Below, piece by piece: positions 1 to 7,934 of a DNA stretch of 51,710 bases; position 1 is the stretch's first letter; the number at the start of each line of letters is the position of its first letter. A model generated the notes under the pieces. The model searched no databases, was not told where the DNA came from, and saw only the letters and a program-made list of their open reading frames with translations. The stretch lies in assembly GCA_025936045.1 (NCBI GenBank), contig JAICUB010000044.1, forward strand, positions 1 to 51,710, in the 5' to 3' direction. The DNA is from Polyangiaceae bacterium. GTDB lineage: Bacteria > Myxococcota_A > Polyangia > Polyangiales > Polyangiaceae. Made by a program: the position numbers and the translations under genes.

Positions 1-1016
1 CCGGCGTTGAAGCCGTACCACCCGACCCACAGCATGCCGGTGCCGATCATCGTGAGCACCAAGCTGTGAGGCGCGAAATTTTCGGTGCCGAACCCCTTCC
101 GCTTGCCGATGATGAGCGCGAGGATGAGCGCCGACCAGCCGGAAGACATGTGGACGACCGTGCCGCCGGCGAAATCGATGGCCTTGATGCTCGCGTCCTT
201 GTTCCACACGCCGTTCATGAAGCCGTCGGCGCCCCACACCATGTGCGCGAGCGGGAAGTAGACGACGACCATCCACAGCGACAAAAACAACATGATGGCC
301 GAGTACTTCACGCGCTCGGCGATCGAGCCGACCACGAGCGCCGGCGTGATGATCGCGAACATCAGCTGGTACATCGCGAACACGTTCTGCGAGACCCACG
401 GCGAGTAATCGCCGTTCGGTTTCGAATCGACGCCGTTCAAGAGCGCGAAGTTCATGCCGCCCATGAAGGGGCTGCCGTGCGCGAACGCCATGCTGTAGCC
501 GAAAGCCCACCAGAGCACCGTGACGATGCCCGCGAGGCCCATGCACTGCGCCATCACGCTCAGCACGTTCTTCTGCCGCACGAGGCCGCCGTAGAAGAGC
601 GCGAGGCCCGGGAGCGTCATGAAGAGTACGAGCGCGGCACAGACCATCATCCAGCCGTTGTGTCCGGGGCCGGGCCCTGGCACCTTCGTCGTCTTCACGT
701 CCGCGGGAGCGACGTTGTTCACGTAGTTTTCGAGATCGACGACGCGCTTGGCGAGCTCGGCGTTATCCGGGATCGGCGCCGGCGCTGCGGCCGCCGGCGC
801 AACGGCCGGTGCTGCGACCGGCTCGGGCGGCACGGCGACGGACGGGCCGACGGCCGGAGTCACCGTCGCGGCGCTCGGGGCGGGAGCGGACGGGGCGACG
901 GCGGCTGCCGACGGGATCGCCGTGTGCGCCGCCGGGGCACTAGCGCTCTGAGCGCCGGCGACCGCCGGGCTCAGGCTAAGAATCAGCGTCAGGGCCGCCA
1001 GGATCCACTTGCTCAT
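1..1016 (-). CDS. amt: Ammonium transporter Amt, 3' end outside the window
   Basis: Inner-membrane channel of the Amt/Mep/Rh family, conducting ammonium/ammonia. 338 codons are visible; the C-terminal part lies beyond position 1. The first membrane segment starts near residue 122 and runs into ALFYGGLVR, typical of Amt. The conserved AIDFAGGTVVHMSSG segment supplies the family's Asp and the first pore His. The ATG at 1016 is preceded by GAGGAG at good spacing. Residues 1-22 look like a signal peptide and are followed by about 95 residues dominated by Ala, Pro and Val, which is unusual because most Amt proteins start close to the first helix. I did not find a sigma-54 site upstream. A PII gene, if present, would be outside the window. 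Confidence 0.95.
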   Translation of the reverse strand, partial: MSKWILAALTLILSLSPAVAGAQSASAPAAHTAIPSAAAVAPSAPAPSAATVTPAVGPSVAVPPEPVAAPAVAPAAAAPAPIPDNAELAKRVVDLENYVNNVAPADVKTTKVPGPGPGHNGWMMVCAALVLFMTLPGLALFYGGLVRQKNVLSVMAQCMGLAGIVTVLWWAFGYSMAFAHGSPFMGGMNFALLNGVDSKPNGDYSPWVSQNVFAMYQLMFAIITPALVVGSIAERVKYSAIMLFLSLWMVVVYFPLAHMVWGADGFMNGVWNKDASIKAIDFAGGTVVHMSSGWSALILALIIGKRKGFGTENFAPHSLVLTMIGTGMLWVGWYGFNA

Positions 1017-1252
1017 GGGGGACACTCCTCGCACTCGGGCCGGGCACGGAGCCTCTCCGCGCGAACCGAAGCCGAAAATCCAGTAACCCCGCCCATGTTT
1101 CTCCCAGAAGTCGTCAGTGTTTCTGCGCTTTGTTTCTTAGTTGCGAATGGATTTTTATTGCGGGGAAATCAAAGCCCAGAACCCAGCGAGGGCCCCGCCG
1201 GGAACCTCGCGCCCAAAGCGTGGTCGAATCAGGTTTCGGAGGCGAATCCCAA

Positions 1253-1759
1253 GTGGAGCTGAGAACGGAGATCGAGATCGTCGCGGCGCCCGACCGAGTG
1301 TGGGAGGTGCTCACCGACTTCAGCGCCTACCACGAGTGGAATCCGTTCATGACCGCGGTGGAAGGCACCCTCGCCGTGGGCTCGAAGCTGCGAGTGACGT
1401 TGAGCTCACCCGAAAGCGACCCAGTCGAGCTCACGCCGTCGCTCGTCGTTTGCGACGCGCCGCGCGAGCTCCGCTGGCTTTCCAAGCGCTGGGTCCCCGG
1501 CCTCTTCGACGGCGAGCACTTCTTCCGCTGCGTCGAGGCCGAAGTCGGACGTACCCGCTTCGTCCATGGTGAGGACATCCGGGGGCTCTTGCTCAAGTTC
1601 TCGGCCGAGCGCATAAAAAAGCTCGCGCGCGGCTTCGTCTACATGAACGAAGCGCTCAAGCGCCGAGTCGAGGGCGTCGAACGCGGAGACGCGAGCTTAC
1701 GCGTCAGTGGCCGTCGCGCCGAACGAGATCGGGCTCGCGGCGCATCTTCACGGCGCTGA
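1253..1759 (+). CDS. SRPBCC (START/polyketide cyclase-like) domain protein
   Basis: A 168-residue protein of the SRPBCC helix-grip superfamily, which binds small hydrophobic ligands. The start of the fold is clear: a charged strand, then an APDRVWEVLTDFSAYHEWNPF segment of the type found in polyketide_cyc2 proteins. The C-terminal helix contains YMNEALKRRVEG, also typical. The GTG at 1253 was chosen because GGAGG lies at 1238-1242; the frame is open further upstream but lacks domain content there. The last 56 bases overlap the 3' end of the convergent gene, and the Arg-rich tail encoded there is probably not conserved. The ligand is unknown. Confidence 0.8.
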   Translation: MELRTEIEIVAAPDRVWEVLTDFSAYHEWNPFMTAVEGTLAVGSKLRVTLSSPESDPVELTPSLVVCDAPRELRWLSKRWVPGLFDGEHFFRCVEAEVGRTRFVHGEDIRGLLLKFSAERIKKLARGFVYMNEALKRRVEGVERGDASLRVSGRRAERDRARGASSRR

Positions 1760-3323
1760 GCGCCTTCCTCAACTGCTCGTCGTTGGCGCGCAGACAGACG
1801 TAGCAGTCGTCCCGCTTGTTCGGGCCGCAGCCGTTTCTGCGCAAGAGCCGGGTGAGCGGGGCGAACGCACGCTTGTCCCCCACGTCGATCGCGCGCGGGA
1901 GGATCTTCTGGTTGTCCTCGCAGCTTTCGGCCTCGCGCAGGTCGAGCGCGACGGCGAGCGCCGGCGACGCCTTGGGACGCACGTCACGCCCCATCAAGAG
2001 CGCCTGCGCGAGCTCGGTGGTCGTGCTGTGCTCCGCCGTGCTCGTCCACGCGTCGTACAGCAAGTCGGCGCTGATCGGGCCGGGTAGCGCGGCCATGGCG
2101 GCAAGCGCGTCGCGGCTCGTCTCCGGCTCCTGCGCGAGGCGCCGGAGATCCGCGACGACCTTCGGATCCTTCGCGAGCCCCGGATCGGATGCGAGCCGCG
2201 AACGAAGCTTGCTCACGGCGCTGAGCTGTTCGGCGACCTTGCCGGCGGCGAGCGCGAGCGCCTCGTCCATGCCGCGGTCCTCGGGGCGTTGGTGCTCGAG
2301 CACGCCGATGGCTCGCTCGTCACCACTGCGCGCGCGCTCGAGCAACGAGCCGGAGGTCCCGTCGCTGCTCGGAGCTTTTGCCGCCGAGCTCGGGGACGCG
2401 GTCGCCGTCGCGGGCGGCGGCGCCGGAGCCATGACGGCGGCGCGCTCGCGCGAAGCGGAAGCGATGAGCCCGGCGATGAGCGCTGCGACGAGCGCCGTCA
2501 CGGCGAAGGCCGGCAGCAGCACGCCCCAAAGCGGGATCTCCGAACCCCACATGCCGACCTTGCCGACGAGTGCTTCGCGCAGGTTCGGCGGCGGCGTGAA
2601 CGAGGTCACGGCGGGCAGCGGCGGCATCGGCGAAAAGGACGGAGCGCGCAGCGGAGGCAGCGACGGAGGCGGCAGCGTCCCGAATTGCTGCGCTGGTGGA
2701 CGCGCCGACGGCGGCGGCGGCCGCGACGGCCGGGCCGGCGGCCGCGACGGCGGCGGTGCGCTCGATATCGGCACCGGATTCGAATCGACGAAGGTGTGCT
2801 CGTCGGTGGGCGCAGCGGAGAGCACGGGGAGGGGCGGAGGCGGCGGGGTTTGCGACGGCGGCGGCACCTGCGCCGGCGGGACCACCGCGTGTTGGACGCG
2901 CGGAGCGGGCTGCGGCGCGGCGTGTTGCGGGCGCGACGGCGCATGCGGCGCGGCGTGTTGCGGGCGCGACGGCGCGTGCGGCGCCGCTTGTTGCGGGCGC
3001 GACGGCGGCTGCGGTGCCGGGTGTTGCGGGCGCGACGCGGGCTGCGGCGCTGGAACCGGGTTTTGGGGGCGAGACTTCGTCGCGGGCGGCGCGGAAGGCG
3101 GCGGCGCTCCGAAGTTCGGGATATCCACGACGTCCGTGCGATCCTCGTAGTTCATCGCCGCGATACGGGCCTGGATCTGATCGTCCACGCGCGTGACGAG
3201 ATGTTCACGTGCGCTGTCGGCGTAAGACGGAAGCTCCCGTTCGGACGCGGGCGCCGGTTCCGTCCAGCCCGAATCCACCAGCGACGCGCGCGGATCTGGG
3301 GTGACGGGCCGACGTTCGGACAT
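1704..3323 (-). CDS. Proline-rich single-pass membrane protein, function unknown
   Basis: 539 residues. Residues 1-70 are charged and probably cytoplasmic. Residues 70-250 are extremely rich in Pro, Ala, Arg and Gln and contain an 11-residue repeat (SRPQHAAPHAP and variants). One membrane helix near residues 270-292 (WGVLLPAFAVTALVAALIAG) is followed by an Ala/Pro/Ser linker and an alpha-helical C-terminal domain of about 210 residues that has HEAT-like spacing but no family I can name. Three Cys near the C-terminus (NGCGPNKRDDCYVC) could bind a metal or form disulfides. This layout is common in myxobacterial proteins near Ser/Thr kinases. No function is assigned. Confidence 0.75.
   Translation of the reverse strand: MSERRPVTPDPRASLVDSGWTEPAPASERELPSYADSAREHLVTRVDDQIQARIAAMNYEDRTDVVDIPNFGAPPPSAPPATKSRPQNPVPAPQPASRPQHPAPQPPSRPQQAAPHAPSRPQHAAPHAPSRPQHAAPQPAPRVQHAVVPPAQVPPPSQTPPPPPLPVLSAAPTDEHTFVDSNPVPISSAPPPSRPPARPSRPPPPSARPPAQQFGTLPPPSLPPLRAPSFSPMPPLPAVTSFTPPPNLREALVGKVGMWGSEIPLWGVLLPAFAVTALVAALIAGLIASASRERAAVMAPAPPPATATASPSSAAKAPSSDGTSGSLLERARSGDERAIGVLEHQRPEDRGMDEALALAAGKVAEQLSAVSKLRSRLASDPGLAKDPKVVADLRRLAQEPETSRDALAAMAALPGPISADLLYDAWTSTAEHSTTTELAQALLMGRDVRPKASPALAVALDLREAESCEDNQKILPRAIDVGDKRAFAPLTRLLRRNGCGPNKRDDCYVCLRANDEQLRKALSAVKMRREPDLVRRDGH
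2911..3060 (-). repeat. 33-bp in-frame tandem repeat (SRPQHAAPHAP)
   Basis: About four imperfect copies of a 33-bp unit encode SRPQ(H/Q)(A/P)AP(H/Q)(A/P)P in the proline-rich region of the membrane protein. Two copies are nearly identical and the flanking ones diverge, so the array probably grew by replication slippage. Confidence 0.75.
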
Positions 3324-3350
3324 GGTCCGAGCGTAACACGCCGCCCGCGC

Positions 3351-3977
3351 CTAGGACTTCGAACCCGCGACTCGCTCGCTCGGCGACGCGAGTGCGGCGC
3401 TGTCGCCGTCCACGTGGCCCGGCGCGACCGCAGCGTGGCGAGGACGCCCGTCGGCGCCGATGCGGACAGGAATGTCCAGCTCGGGACCGAGCAAGACGGC
3501 TTCCGCCTCCCGTGGGATCCGCCGCGGAATGTGGTGCTGATCGACACAGGCGAGCAGCGTATGGCCTTCTGCCACGAGCTGCTGGTCGGGACCGCCTGCG
3601 ACGGGCGCGGCGTCGCCCTCGGGCTCGCGCAGCAAGCGGTAGTCGAAGCGCACCTTGACCCGCGTGAGCTCGGTCAGGCTCGTCTCGATACAGAGCAGCT
3701 CGTCGAAACGAGCGGTGCGTCGATAACGCACATAAGCTTCCACGACCGGCAAGTGAATGCCGAGCTCGGTCCAAGAGTGGTAGTCGAGTCCACGCCGGCG
3801 CATGTATTCGACGCGGCCCACCTCGAAGTAGCTGATGTAGGTGCCGTGATGGACGATGCCCATCAGGTCCGTCTCACCGAAGCGCACGCGCACGCGGTAC
3901 CGGGACTTGCAGTGCGCGGGAACGGCTTGCTTCACGAGGAAGGCGCGAGAATAAGCGGCCCCCGGGCCCGCGAGCAA
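3351..3977 (-). CDS. YbgC/FadM-type acyl-CoA thioesterase (4HBT hotdog fold)
   Basis: 208 residues, with a hotdog domain at about residues 27-165. The signature RVRFGETDLMGIVHHG, followed by YFEVGRVEYMRRRG, contains the catalytic Asp of the 4-hydroxybenzoyl-CoA thioesterase family. Such enzymes hydrolyse short or medium acyl-CoA thioesters in the cytoplasm, and YbgC homologues are often linked to the cell envelope. The C-terminal 40 residues extend beyond the usual 130-150-residue family length and are low in complexity. The start is uncertain: the frame opens with TTG at 3977 behind an AGAAGG sequence, but an in-frame GTG about 40 bases further in is also possible. Neither choice affects the domain. 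Confidence 0.85.
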   Translation of the reverse strand: MLAGPGAAYSRAFLVKQAVPAHCKSRYRVRVRFGETDLMGIVHHGTYISYFEVGRVEYMRRRGLDYHSWTELGIHLPVVEAYVRYRRTARFDELLCIETSLTELTRVKVRFDYRLLREPEGDAAPVAGGPDQQLVAEGHTLLACVDQHHIPRRIPREAEAVLLGPELDIPVRIGADGRPRHAAVAPGHVDGDSAALASPSERVAGSKS

Positions 3978-4040
3978 GCCCCTTCTCGCTTTAACATTCT
4001 TCCTCAGAACGCCGCGCCGACCTCGAGAATACCCCGCGGC

Positions 4041-4508
4041 TCAAACTTCTTCGGCGCGCGCGGACGGCGGCACGGTCAGCACCGGCACCGGCGAGAGGCG
4101 CACGAGCTTTTCTGCGACCGAGCCGAGCAAAAGATGCATGAGACCCGTTCGTCCGTGCGTGCCGAGCACCACCAAATCGTGCCTTCCCTGCCGGAGCTCT
4201 TCGAGGAGCTTTCCCGCGGGATCGCCCGAGAGCAGGCGATGGGTGAACCTCGTGTCGGGCGGTAACGCGAGCGCTCGGAGAAAGTCGTTCATGTCGTTCT
4301 CCGCGTTCGTCCGAATCAGTTCGGCGAGCGAACGATGATCCTCACCGGGACGGTGCACGAGGACGGCGTCCGACGCGTACGACGGTCGATCCCAAACGTG
4401 GACCACGTCGAGCTCGGCGCCGAGGCTCCGCGCGAGCTCCGCCGCGAAACGCACGCTCGTCTTCGAATAGTCCGAGTAGTCGACCGGTACGAGGATGGAG
4501 CGAAACAT
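4041..4508 (-). CDS. Universal stress protein, UspA family
   Basis: 155 residues, the usual length of a single-domain Usp. It opens with FRSILVPVDYSDYS, the first strand and Asp of the fold. Residues 116-130 (GTHGRTGLMHLLLGS) match the G-x2-G-x9-G-S/T nucleotide motif, so this is probably an ATP-binding Usp. It is cytoplasmic, and its role in stress or energy limitation is inferred from the family. The next gene upstream on the same strand, the fluoride channel, is 119 bases away, so cotranscription is possible but not shown. Confidence 0.92.
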   Translation of the reverse strand: MFRSILVPVDYSDYSKTSVRFAAELARSLGAELDVVHVWDRPSYASDAVLVHRPGEDHRSLAELIRTNAENDMNDFLRALALPPDTRFTHRLLSGDPAGKLLEELRQGRHDLVVLGTHGRTGLMHLLLGSVAEKLVRLSPVPVLTVPPSARAEEV

Positions 4509-4627
4509 GTCCGTTCACCTTCGCGCCGACGCGGCGCATCGTAGCGCTCCATTACCACGACCGCGGCCCGCCGGGCGCTCGAGCGGCTGGCTCGGCGCAG
4601 CGGGTATTCGCGCAGAGACGCCGAAGC

Positions 4628-5002
4628 TCAAACGAGGCGGCCGAACGCGGCCCCGGCGAGGAAGCCGGCGACGCCCCCGACGTTCTGCAGCGCGAAGTCG
4701 AACGCGGCGGCGGCGACGCGCGCCGTCCCGGCCAAGCCGACGAGATCGTTCACGTAGCTCGAGAAGGTGGTGAAGCCCCCCATCGCGCCGACCAGCAGAA
4801 TGCTCGCCGTTTCCGCGTCGAGCGCGCCGCGCTCGCGCCAGAGCGTGAACACGAGACCGAACAAGAACGCGCCGATCAGGTTCACGCACACCGTCCCCCA
4901 CGGAAATCCGCTACCGAGCAAGCGCTGGGCCAGGGTCGCGACGCCGTAGCGTGCAAGCGTCCCGCAGCCACCGGCGAGCCCGAGCAAGATGAGCTTCTGC
5001 AT
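4628..5002 (-). CDS. crcB: Fluoride ion channel FluC (CrcB)
   Basis: 124 residues with four predicted membrane helices, the typical size of a FluC subunit, which works as a dual-topology dimer exporting fluoride. Family motifs visible are GGCGTLARY near the N-terminus, VNLIGAFLFG (the Asn-containing helix) and GAMGGFTTFSSY, which carries the phenylalanines and the Na+-site region. I chose the ATG at 5002 because AAGGAG precedes it; an in-frame ATG at 5029 would add nine residues without a ribosome site. No fluoride riboswitch is recognisable in the short space before the divergent FHA gene. Confidence 0.93.
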   Translation of the reverse strand: MQKLILLGLAGGCGTLARYGVATLAQRLLGSGFPWGTVCVNLIGAFLFGLVFTLWRERGALDAETASILLVGAMGGFTTFSSYVNDLVGLAGTARVAAAAFDFALQNVGGVAGFLAGAAFGRLV

Positions 5003-5038
5003 GACTCCTTTTATTACCTCGTCTAACATTCTGCACGC

Positions 5039-5416
5039 GTGCCGAAGACTGGTTCACTCGATCCCGATTCCACGCTGGCCGGGCAAATCTCGATCGTGAG
5101 CGGCCTGCCGCGCGGTGGGAAACTGCCGACGCTCGAGCAGGTACGAGGCCCCGGCGCGCCGCGGCGTTTCCCGCTCGCGATCGCGGAAACGGTGGTCGGG
5201 CGCGGGCAGCAGGCGAACGTCACGATCGACAGCGCCCTCTTGTCGCGCCGGCACGTCGTCTTCCGGCGCAGCGGCCCCGAGCTCTCGCTCGCCGATCTCG
5301 ACAGCCAAAACGGCGTCTTCGTGAACGGCGTCAAAGCGCATTCCGCCGTACTGCACGAGGGCGACACGATCCAACTCGGGGACGTCGTGTTCGTCCTGCA
5401 CGAGGCCGCCGAGTGA
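5039..5416 (+). CDS. Small FHA-domain protein
   Basis: 125 residues, almost all of it a forkhead-associated domain at about residues 45-120. Phosphothreonine-binding elements are present: VVGRG at the first loop, LLSRRHVVF (the Ser-Arg-x-His core) and DLDSQNGVFVNG (the Asn-Gly turns). FHA domains bind phosphothreonine on kinase substrates, and this genome encodes Hanks kinases nearby. The gene starts with GTG and its stop overlaps the start of the next gene (GTGA), so the two are translationally coupled. The pairing suggests the FHA protein recruits or controls the hydrolase; that is inference. Confidence 0.9.
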   Translation: MPKTGSLDPDSTLAGQISIVSGLPRGGKLPTLEQVRGPGAPRRFPLAIAETVVGRGQQANVTIDSALLSRRHVVFRRSGPELSLADLDSQNGVFVNGVKAHSAVLHEGDTIQLGDVVFVLHEAAE

Positions 5417-6300
5417 GCGAGCCCTCGTTCGTGCGTTTCTGGGGGACGCGCGGCTCGATTCCCACTCCCGGACACAAGACGCGGCGCTACGGCGGCAACA
5501 CCTCGTGCGTCGAGATCCGGCACGGCGACTTCGAGCTCGTGTGCGACGGCGGCACGGGCCTGCGCGAGCTCGGACTCGATCTCGTCCAGCGCGGCCGGCC
5601 GCGCGTGTCGGCTCACCTGTTTTTCAGCCACATGCATTGGGATCACATCCAGGGCTTTCCGTTCTTCGTGCCGGCCTACGCGAAGGACAGCGAAATCGTG
5701 GTGTACGACGTGGAGGCCGGGCGGCCTCGCGTCGAAGAGCTGCTTCACGGGCAGATGCGCTCCGAATATTTCCCGGTGAACTTCGGCGATCTCGGCGCCG
5801 AAATTCGCGCGCGCACGTTCGAGCAGAACGTGGTGGAGCTCGGCGGCGTCACGGTGCGCTCGTTCGAGCAGGCGCATCCGGGCAAGAGCTTTGCGTACGC
5901 CTTCGAGTGCGGCGAAAAGAAGATCGTCTACGCCACGGACAGCGAGCTCGACCTCCTGCTCACGAACCAAGATGAAGCGGGCGAAGACCCCGCTGCGCTG
6001 CGCCGGCTGCCGGCGGCGCTCGTCGCGTTCGTCGAAGGCGCGGATCTACTCATCGCGGACGGCCAGTACACGGACGCCGAGTACCCGCACAAGATCGGCT
6101 GGGGACACGCTCGCGCGAACACCGTCGCGGACCTCGCGCACCAGGCGGGCGTGAAGCAGTGCGCCGTCTTTCACCACGATCCGCTGCATTCGGACGACGC
6201 CGTCGAGCAGAAGATCCGAGCGGCCTGCGACCGTCTCGACGCGCGCGGCTCGCGGACGCTGCTGTTCGGCGCGCGCGAAGGGCTCGAGCTCAAGCTCTGA
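5413..6300 (+). CDS. Metallo-beta-lactamase-fold hydrolase (PhnP/RNase Z-like)
   Basis: 295 residues. The opening FWGTRGSIPTPG and RYGGNTSCVEI are typical of a cytoplasmic MBL subgroup often annotated with PhnP or cyclic-phosphodiesterase-like enzymes. The metal site is intact: residues 73-78 HMHWDH, a later His in EQAHPGKS, the Asp in YATDSE, and a C-terminal FHHDP. An aspartate or histidine in IADGQYTDAEY may also contribute. The substrate cannot be told from sequence; phosphodiesters are likely for this fold subgroup. The gene is coupled by a 4-base overlap to the FHA gene. Confidence 0.88.
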   Translation: MSEPSFVRFWGTRGSIPTPGHKTRRYGGNTSCVEIRHGDFELVCDGGTGLRELGLDLVQRGRPRVSAHLFFSHMHWDHIQGFPFFVPAYAKDSEIVVYDVEAGRPRVEELLHGQMRSEYFPVNFGDLGAEIRARTFEQNVVELGGVTVRSFEQAHPGKSFAYAFECGEKKIVYATDSELDLLLTNQDEAGEDPAALRRLPAALVAFVEGADLLIADGQYTDAEYPHKIGWGHARANTVADLAHQAGVKQCAVFHHDPLHSDDAVEQKIRAACDRLDARGSRTLLFGAREGLELKL

Positions 6301-6307
6301 CGCGCGT

Positions 6308-6928
6308 CTACTTCACGTGCACGCTGTCGAGCATCTTGTAAAAATCCGCGCGCGCCTTGGCGACGGTCGCCGCGGGCCCCGTGAGCTTGAAGAAGTACTC
6401 ACCGCTCGGCTCTTCGACGATCGCGCCGAGCAAGCCGAAATTGGGCTTTAGCATCTCGCCGCCGCGACCCATCGGGTTCGCGTTGAAGCTCCCGGACTCG
6501 ACTTCCACGGTGTGCTCGACGAGGCCGTTCGCGGAGTGATCCGCGCGCTTGACCTTGTCGGCGGGCAGATCCTTGAACTGCTTCACCCAGCGGTCGATGT
6601 TGGCGTCGACGGTGCCGCCCATGCCGATACCGAAGTAGAAGACGCCGCACTCGCCGTCTTCGAGGTCCTTGTCGGCGCGCGGGACCTCGTAGGTGGCCTT
6701 GCGCATCGGCACCGCGCGCGGCGAGCGACGCCACGTCGGCGGATCGGTCCAGGCGAGCTCGACGCCCTGATTCGCCGCGCTCGGCGCGGCCGCTGGGCCC
6801 GGGGCGGCACGCGGAGCCGCGGAGGCGCTCGGCTGCGCACCCGCGTGGCTCGCCTGCCCCGAGTTACTCTTGCACCCTGCGAACGCGACGGGCAGCGCGA
6901 AGCATGCGGTAAAAACGAGGCTTTTCAC
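6308..6928 (-). CDS. Putative lipoprotein
   Basis: 206 residues from the GTG at 6928, chosen because it gives a compact signal sequence KSLVFTACFALPVAFAGC with lipobox AFAGC. An Ala/Pro linker follows, then a globular domain of about 150 residues (AWTDPPTWRRSP to the C-terminal YKMLDSVHVK) that recurs in myxobacterial lipoproteins; I cannot name its family. No clear ribosome site precedes the GTG. It is divergent from the TerC gene, with 70 bases between them, and convergent with the hydrolase gene, 7 bases apart. Confidence 0.75.
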   Translation of the reverse strand: MKSLVFTACFALPVAFAGCKSNSGQASHAGAQPSASAAPRAAPGPAAAPSAANQGVELAWTDPPTWRRSPRAVPMRKATYEVPRADKDLEDGECGVFYFGIGMGGTVDANIDRWVKQFKDLPADKVKRADHSANGLVEHTVEVESGSFNANPMGRGGEMLKPNFGLLGAIVEEPSGEYFFKLTGPAATVAKARADFYKMLDSVHVK

Positions 6929-6998
6929 CGGTGCGCATATAGCATGCCCGTACCCGGCATGATACGAGGCGAGCGATGAGCGGCGCGCTGCCATAGTG

Positions 6999-7934
6999 AT
7001 GAGCACGCTCGCGCATGCTTCAAGGGCCCTGGACTGGGTCGTTTTCGGAGGGGTCGTGCTGCTCTCCCTCGGGCTCGATCGCGCCGTCTTCGGCGGCGTG
7101 AAGGCGCGCGTGTCGTTTCGCGAAGCGGCGATTCGGAGCGCGTTCTTCGTGTGCGTGGGGCTCGGATTCGCTCTGTACGTGCGCTTCCGGGAGAACACGA
7201 ACGCGGCCGTGACGTACCTTTTGGCGTACGTCGTCGAAGAGTCGCTCTCGGTCGACAACCTGTTCGTCTTTCTCGTCCTCTTCACCTATTTCCGGGTGAC
7301 GGAGGCGCAGCAGCAGCGCGTGCTCGTCTGGGGCGTGCTCGGCGCGATCGTGATGCGAGCCGTCTTCATCTTCTTGGGCGGCGCCTTGCTACACCGCTTC
7401 CACTTCATGACCTGGGTGTTCGGCGGCTTTCTGCTGTTCACCGGGGCAAAACTGCTCGTGCGCAAAGAAGAGGAGGTGGATCCCGAGGACAACGTCGCGC
7501 TCAGGCTCGCGCGCCGGTACCTCCGCACCACCAAAGAGACGCACGGCGATCACTTCTTCGTGGTCAAAGGCGGCACGCGTTACGCGACGCCGCTCTTTCT
7601 CGTGCTCGTGGTCGTCGAATTCACCGATCTGCTCTTCGCGGTCGACTCCGTGCCCGCCGTGCTAGCGATCTCGAACGACCTCTTCGTCGTCTACACCTCG
7701 AACATCATGGCAATTCTGGGCCTGCGCGCGCTCTACTTCGTGCTCTCGGGCATGATGAGCCGCTTCCACTACCTTGGCACCGGACTCGCGGTCGTGCTGA
7801 TCCTGATCGGAGCGAAGATGGTCGCGACTCCCTTCGTCCACGTCTCCTCCCTACAATCACTCGTGGCCATCGGTCTCGTGCTCGGCGTCGCGGTCGGCGC
7901 GTCGTTCCTGCGCGGCAAGGAGAACGACGCATGA
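6999..7934 (+). CDS. TerC/Alx-family integral membrane protein
   Basis: About 311 residues with roughly nine membrane helices. Two conserved acidic family motifs are present: EESLSVDNLFVFLVLF and VEFTDLLFAVDSVPAVLAIS, the duplicated Asp-containing helices proposed to bind metal in TerC and the manganese exporter Alx (MneA). The likely role is metal export or metal loading of secreted proteins. The start is GTG 6996 or ATG 6999; the two are adjacent codons. I looked for a yybP-ykoY manganese riboswitch in the short upstream region and did not find one. The stop overlaps the malQ start (ATGA). Confidence 0.92.
   Translation: MSTLAHASRALDWVVFGGVVLLSLGLDRAVFGGVKARVSFREAAIRSAFFVCVGLGFALYVRFRENTNAAVTYLLAYVVEESLSVDNLFVFLVLFTYFRVTEAQQQRVLVWGVLGAIVMRAVFIFLGGALLHRFHFMTWVFGGFLLFTGAKLLVRKEEEVDPEDNVALRLARRYLRTTKETHGDHFFVVKGGTRYATPLFLVLVVVEFTDLLFAVDSVPAVLAISNDLFVVYTSNIMAILGLRALYFVLSGMMSRFHYLGTGLAVVLILIGAKMVATPFVHVSSLQSLVAIGLVLGVAVGASFLRGKENDA

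Noticed and set aside
1017..1252. Sigma-54 promoter expected before the ammonium transporter
   Set aside because: I searched the reverse strand for TGGCAC-N5-TTGC and found nothing close, so no claim is made.
66..1262. A 398-residue frame on the plus strand
   Set aside because: It is antisense to the clear ammonium transporter, rich in Arg, His and Glu, and has no domain. GC-rich codon bias creates such shadows.
2911..3060. Regular repeats that could be taken for a CRISPR array
   Set aside because: The 33-bp units abut without spacers and stay in frame inside a proline-rich gene, so they are coding repeats.
2289..4265. A 658-residue plus-strand frame
   Set aside because: It runs antisense through three well-supported minus-strand genes and is mostly Arg-rich.
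5003..5038. Fluoride riboswitch before the fluoride channel
   Set aside because: The space before the divergent gene is only about 36 bases, too short for the roughly 60-nt aptamer unless it overlaps coding sequence, and the core motif is not visible.
6929..6998. yybP-ykoY manganese riboswitch before terC
   Set aside because: The conserved loop sequences of that riboswitch are absent from the 70-base gap.
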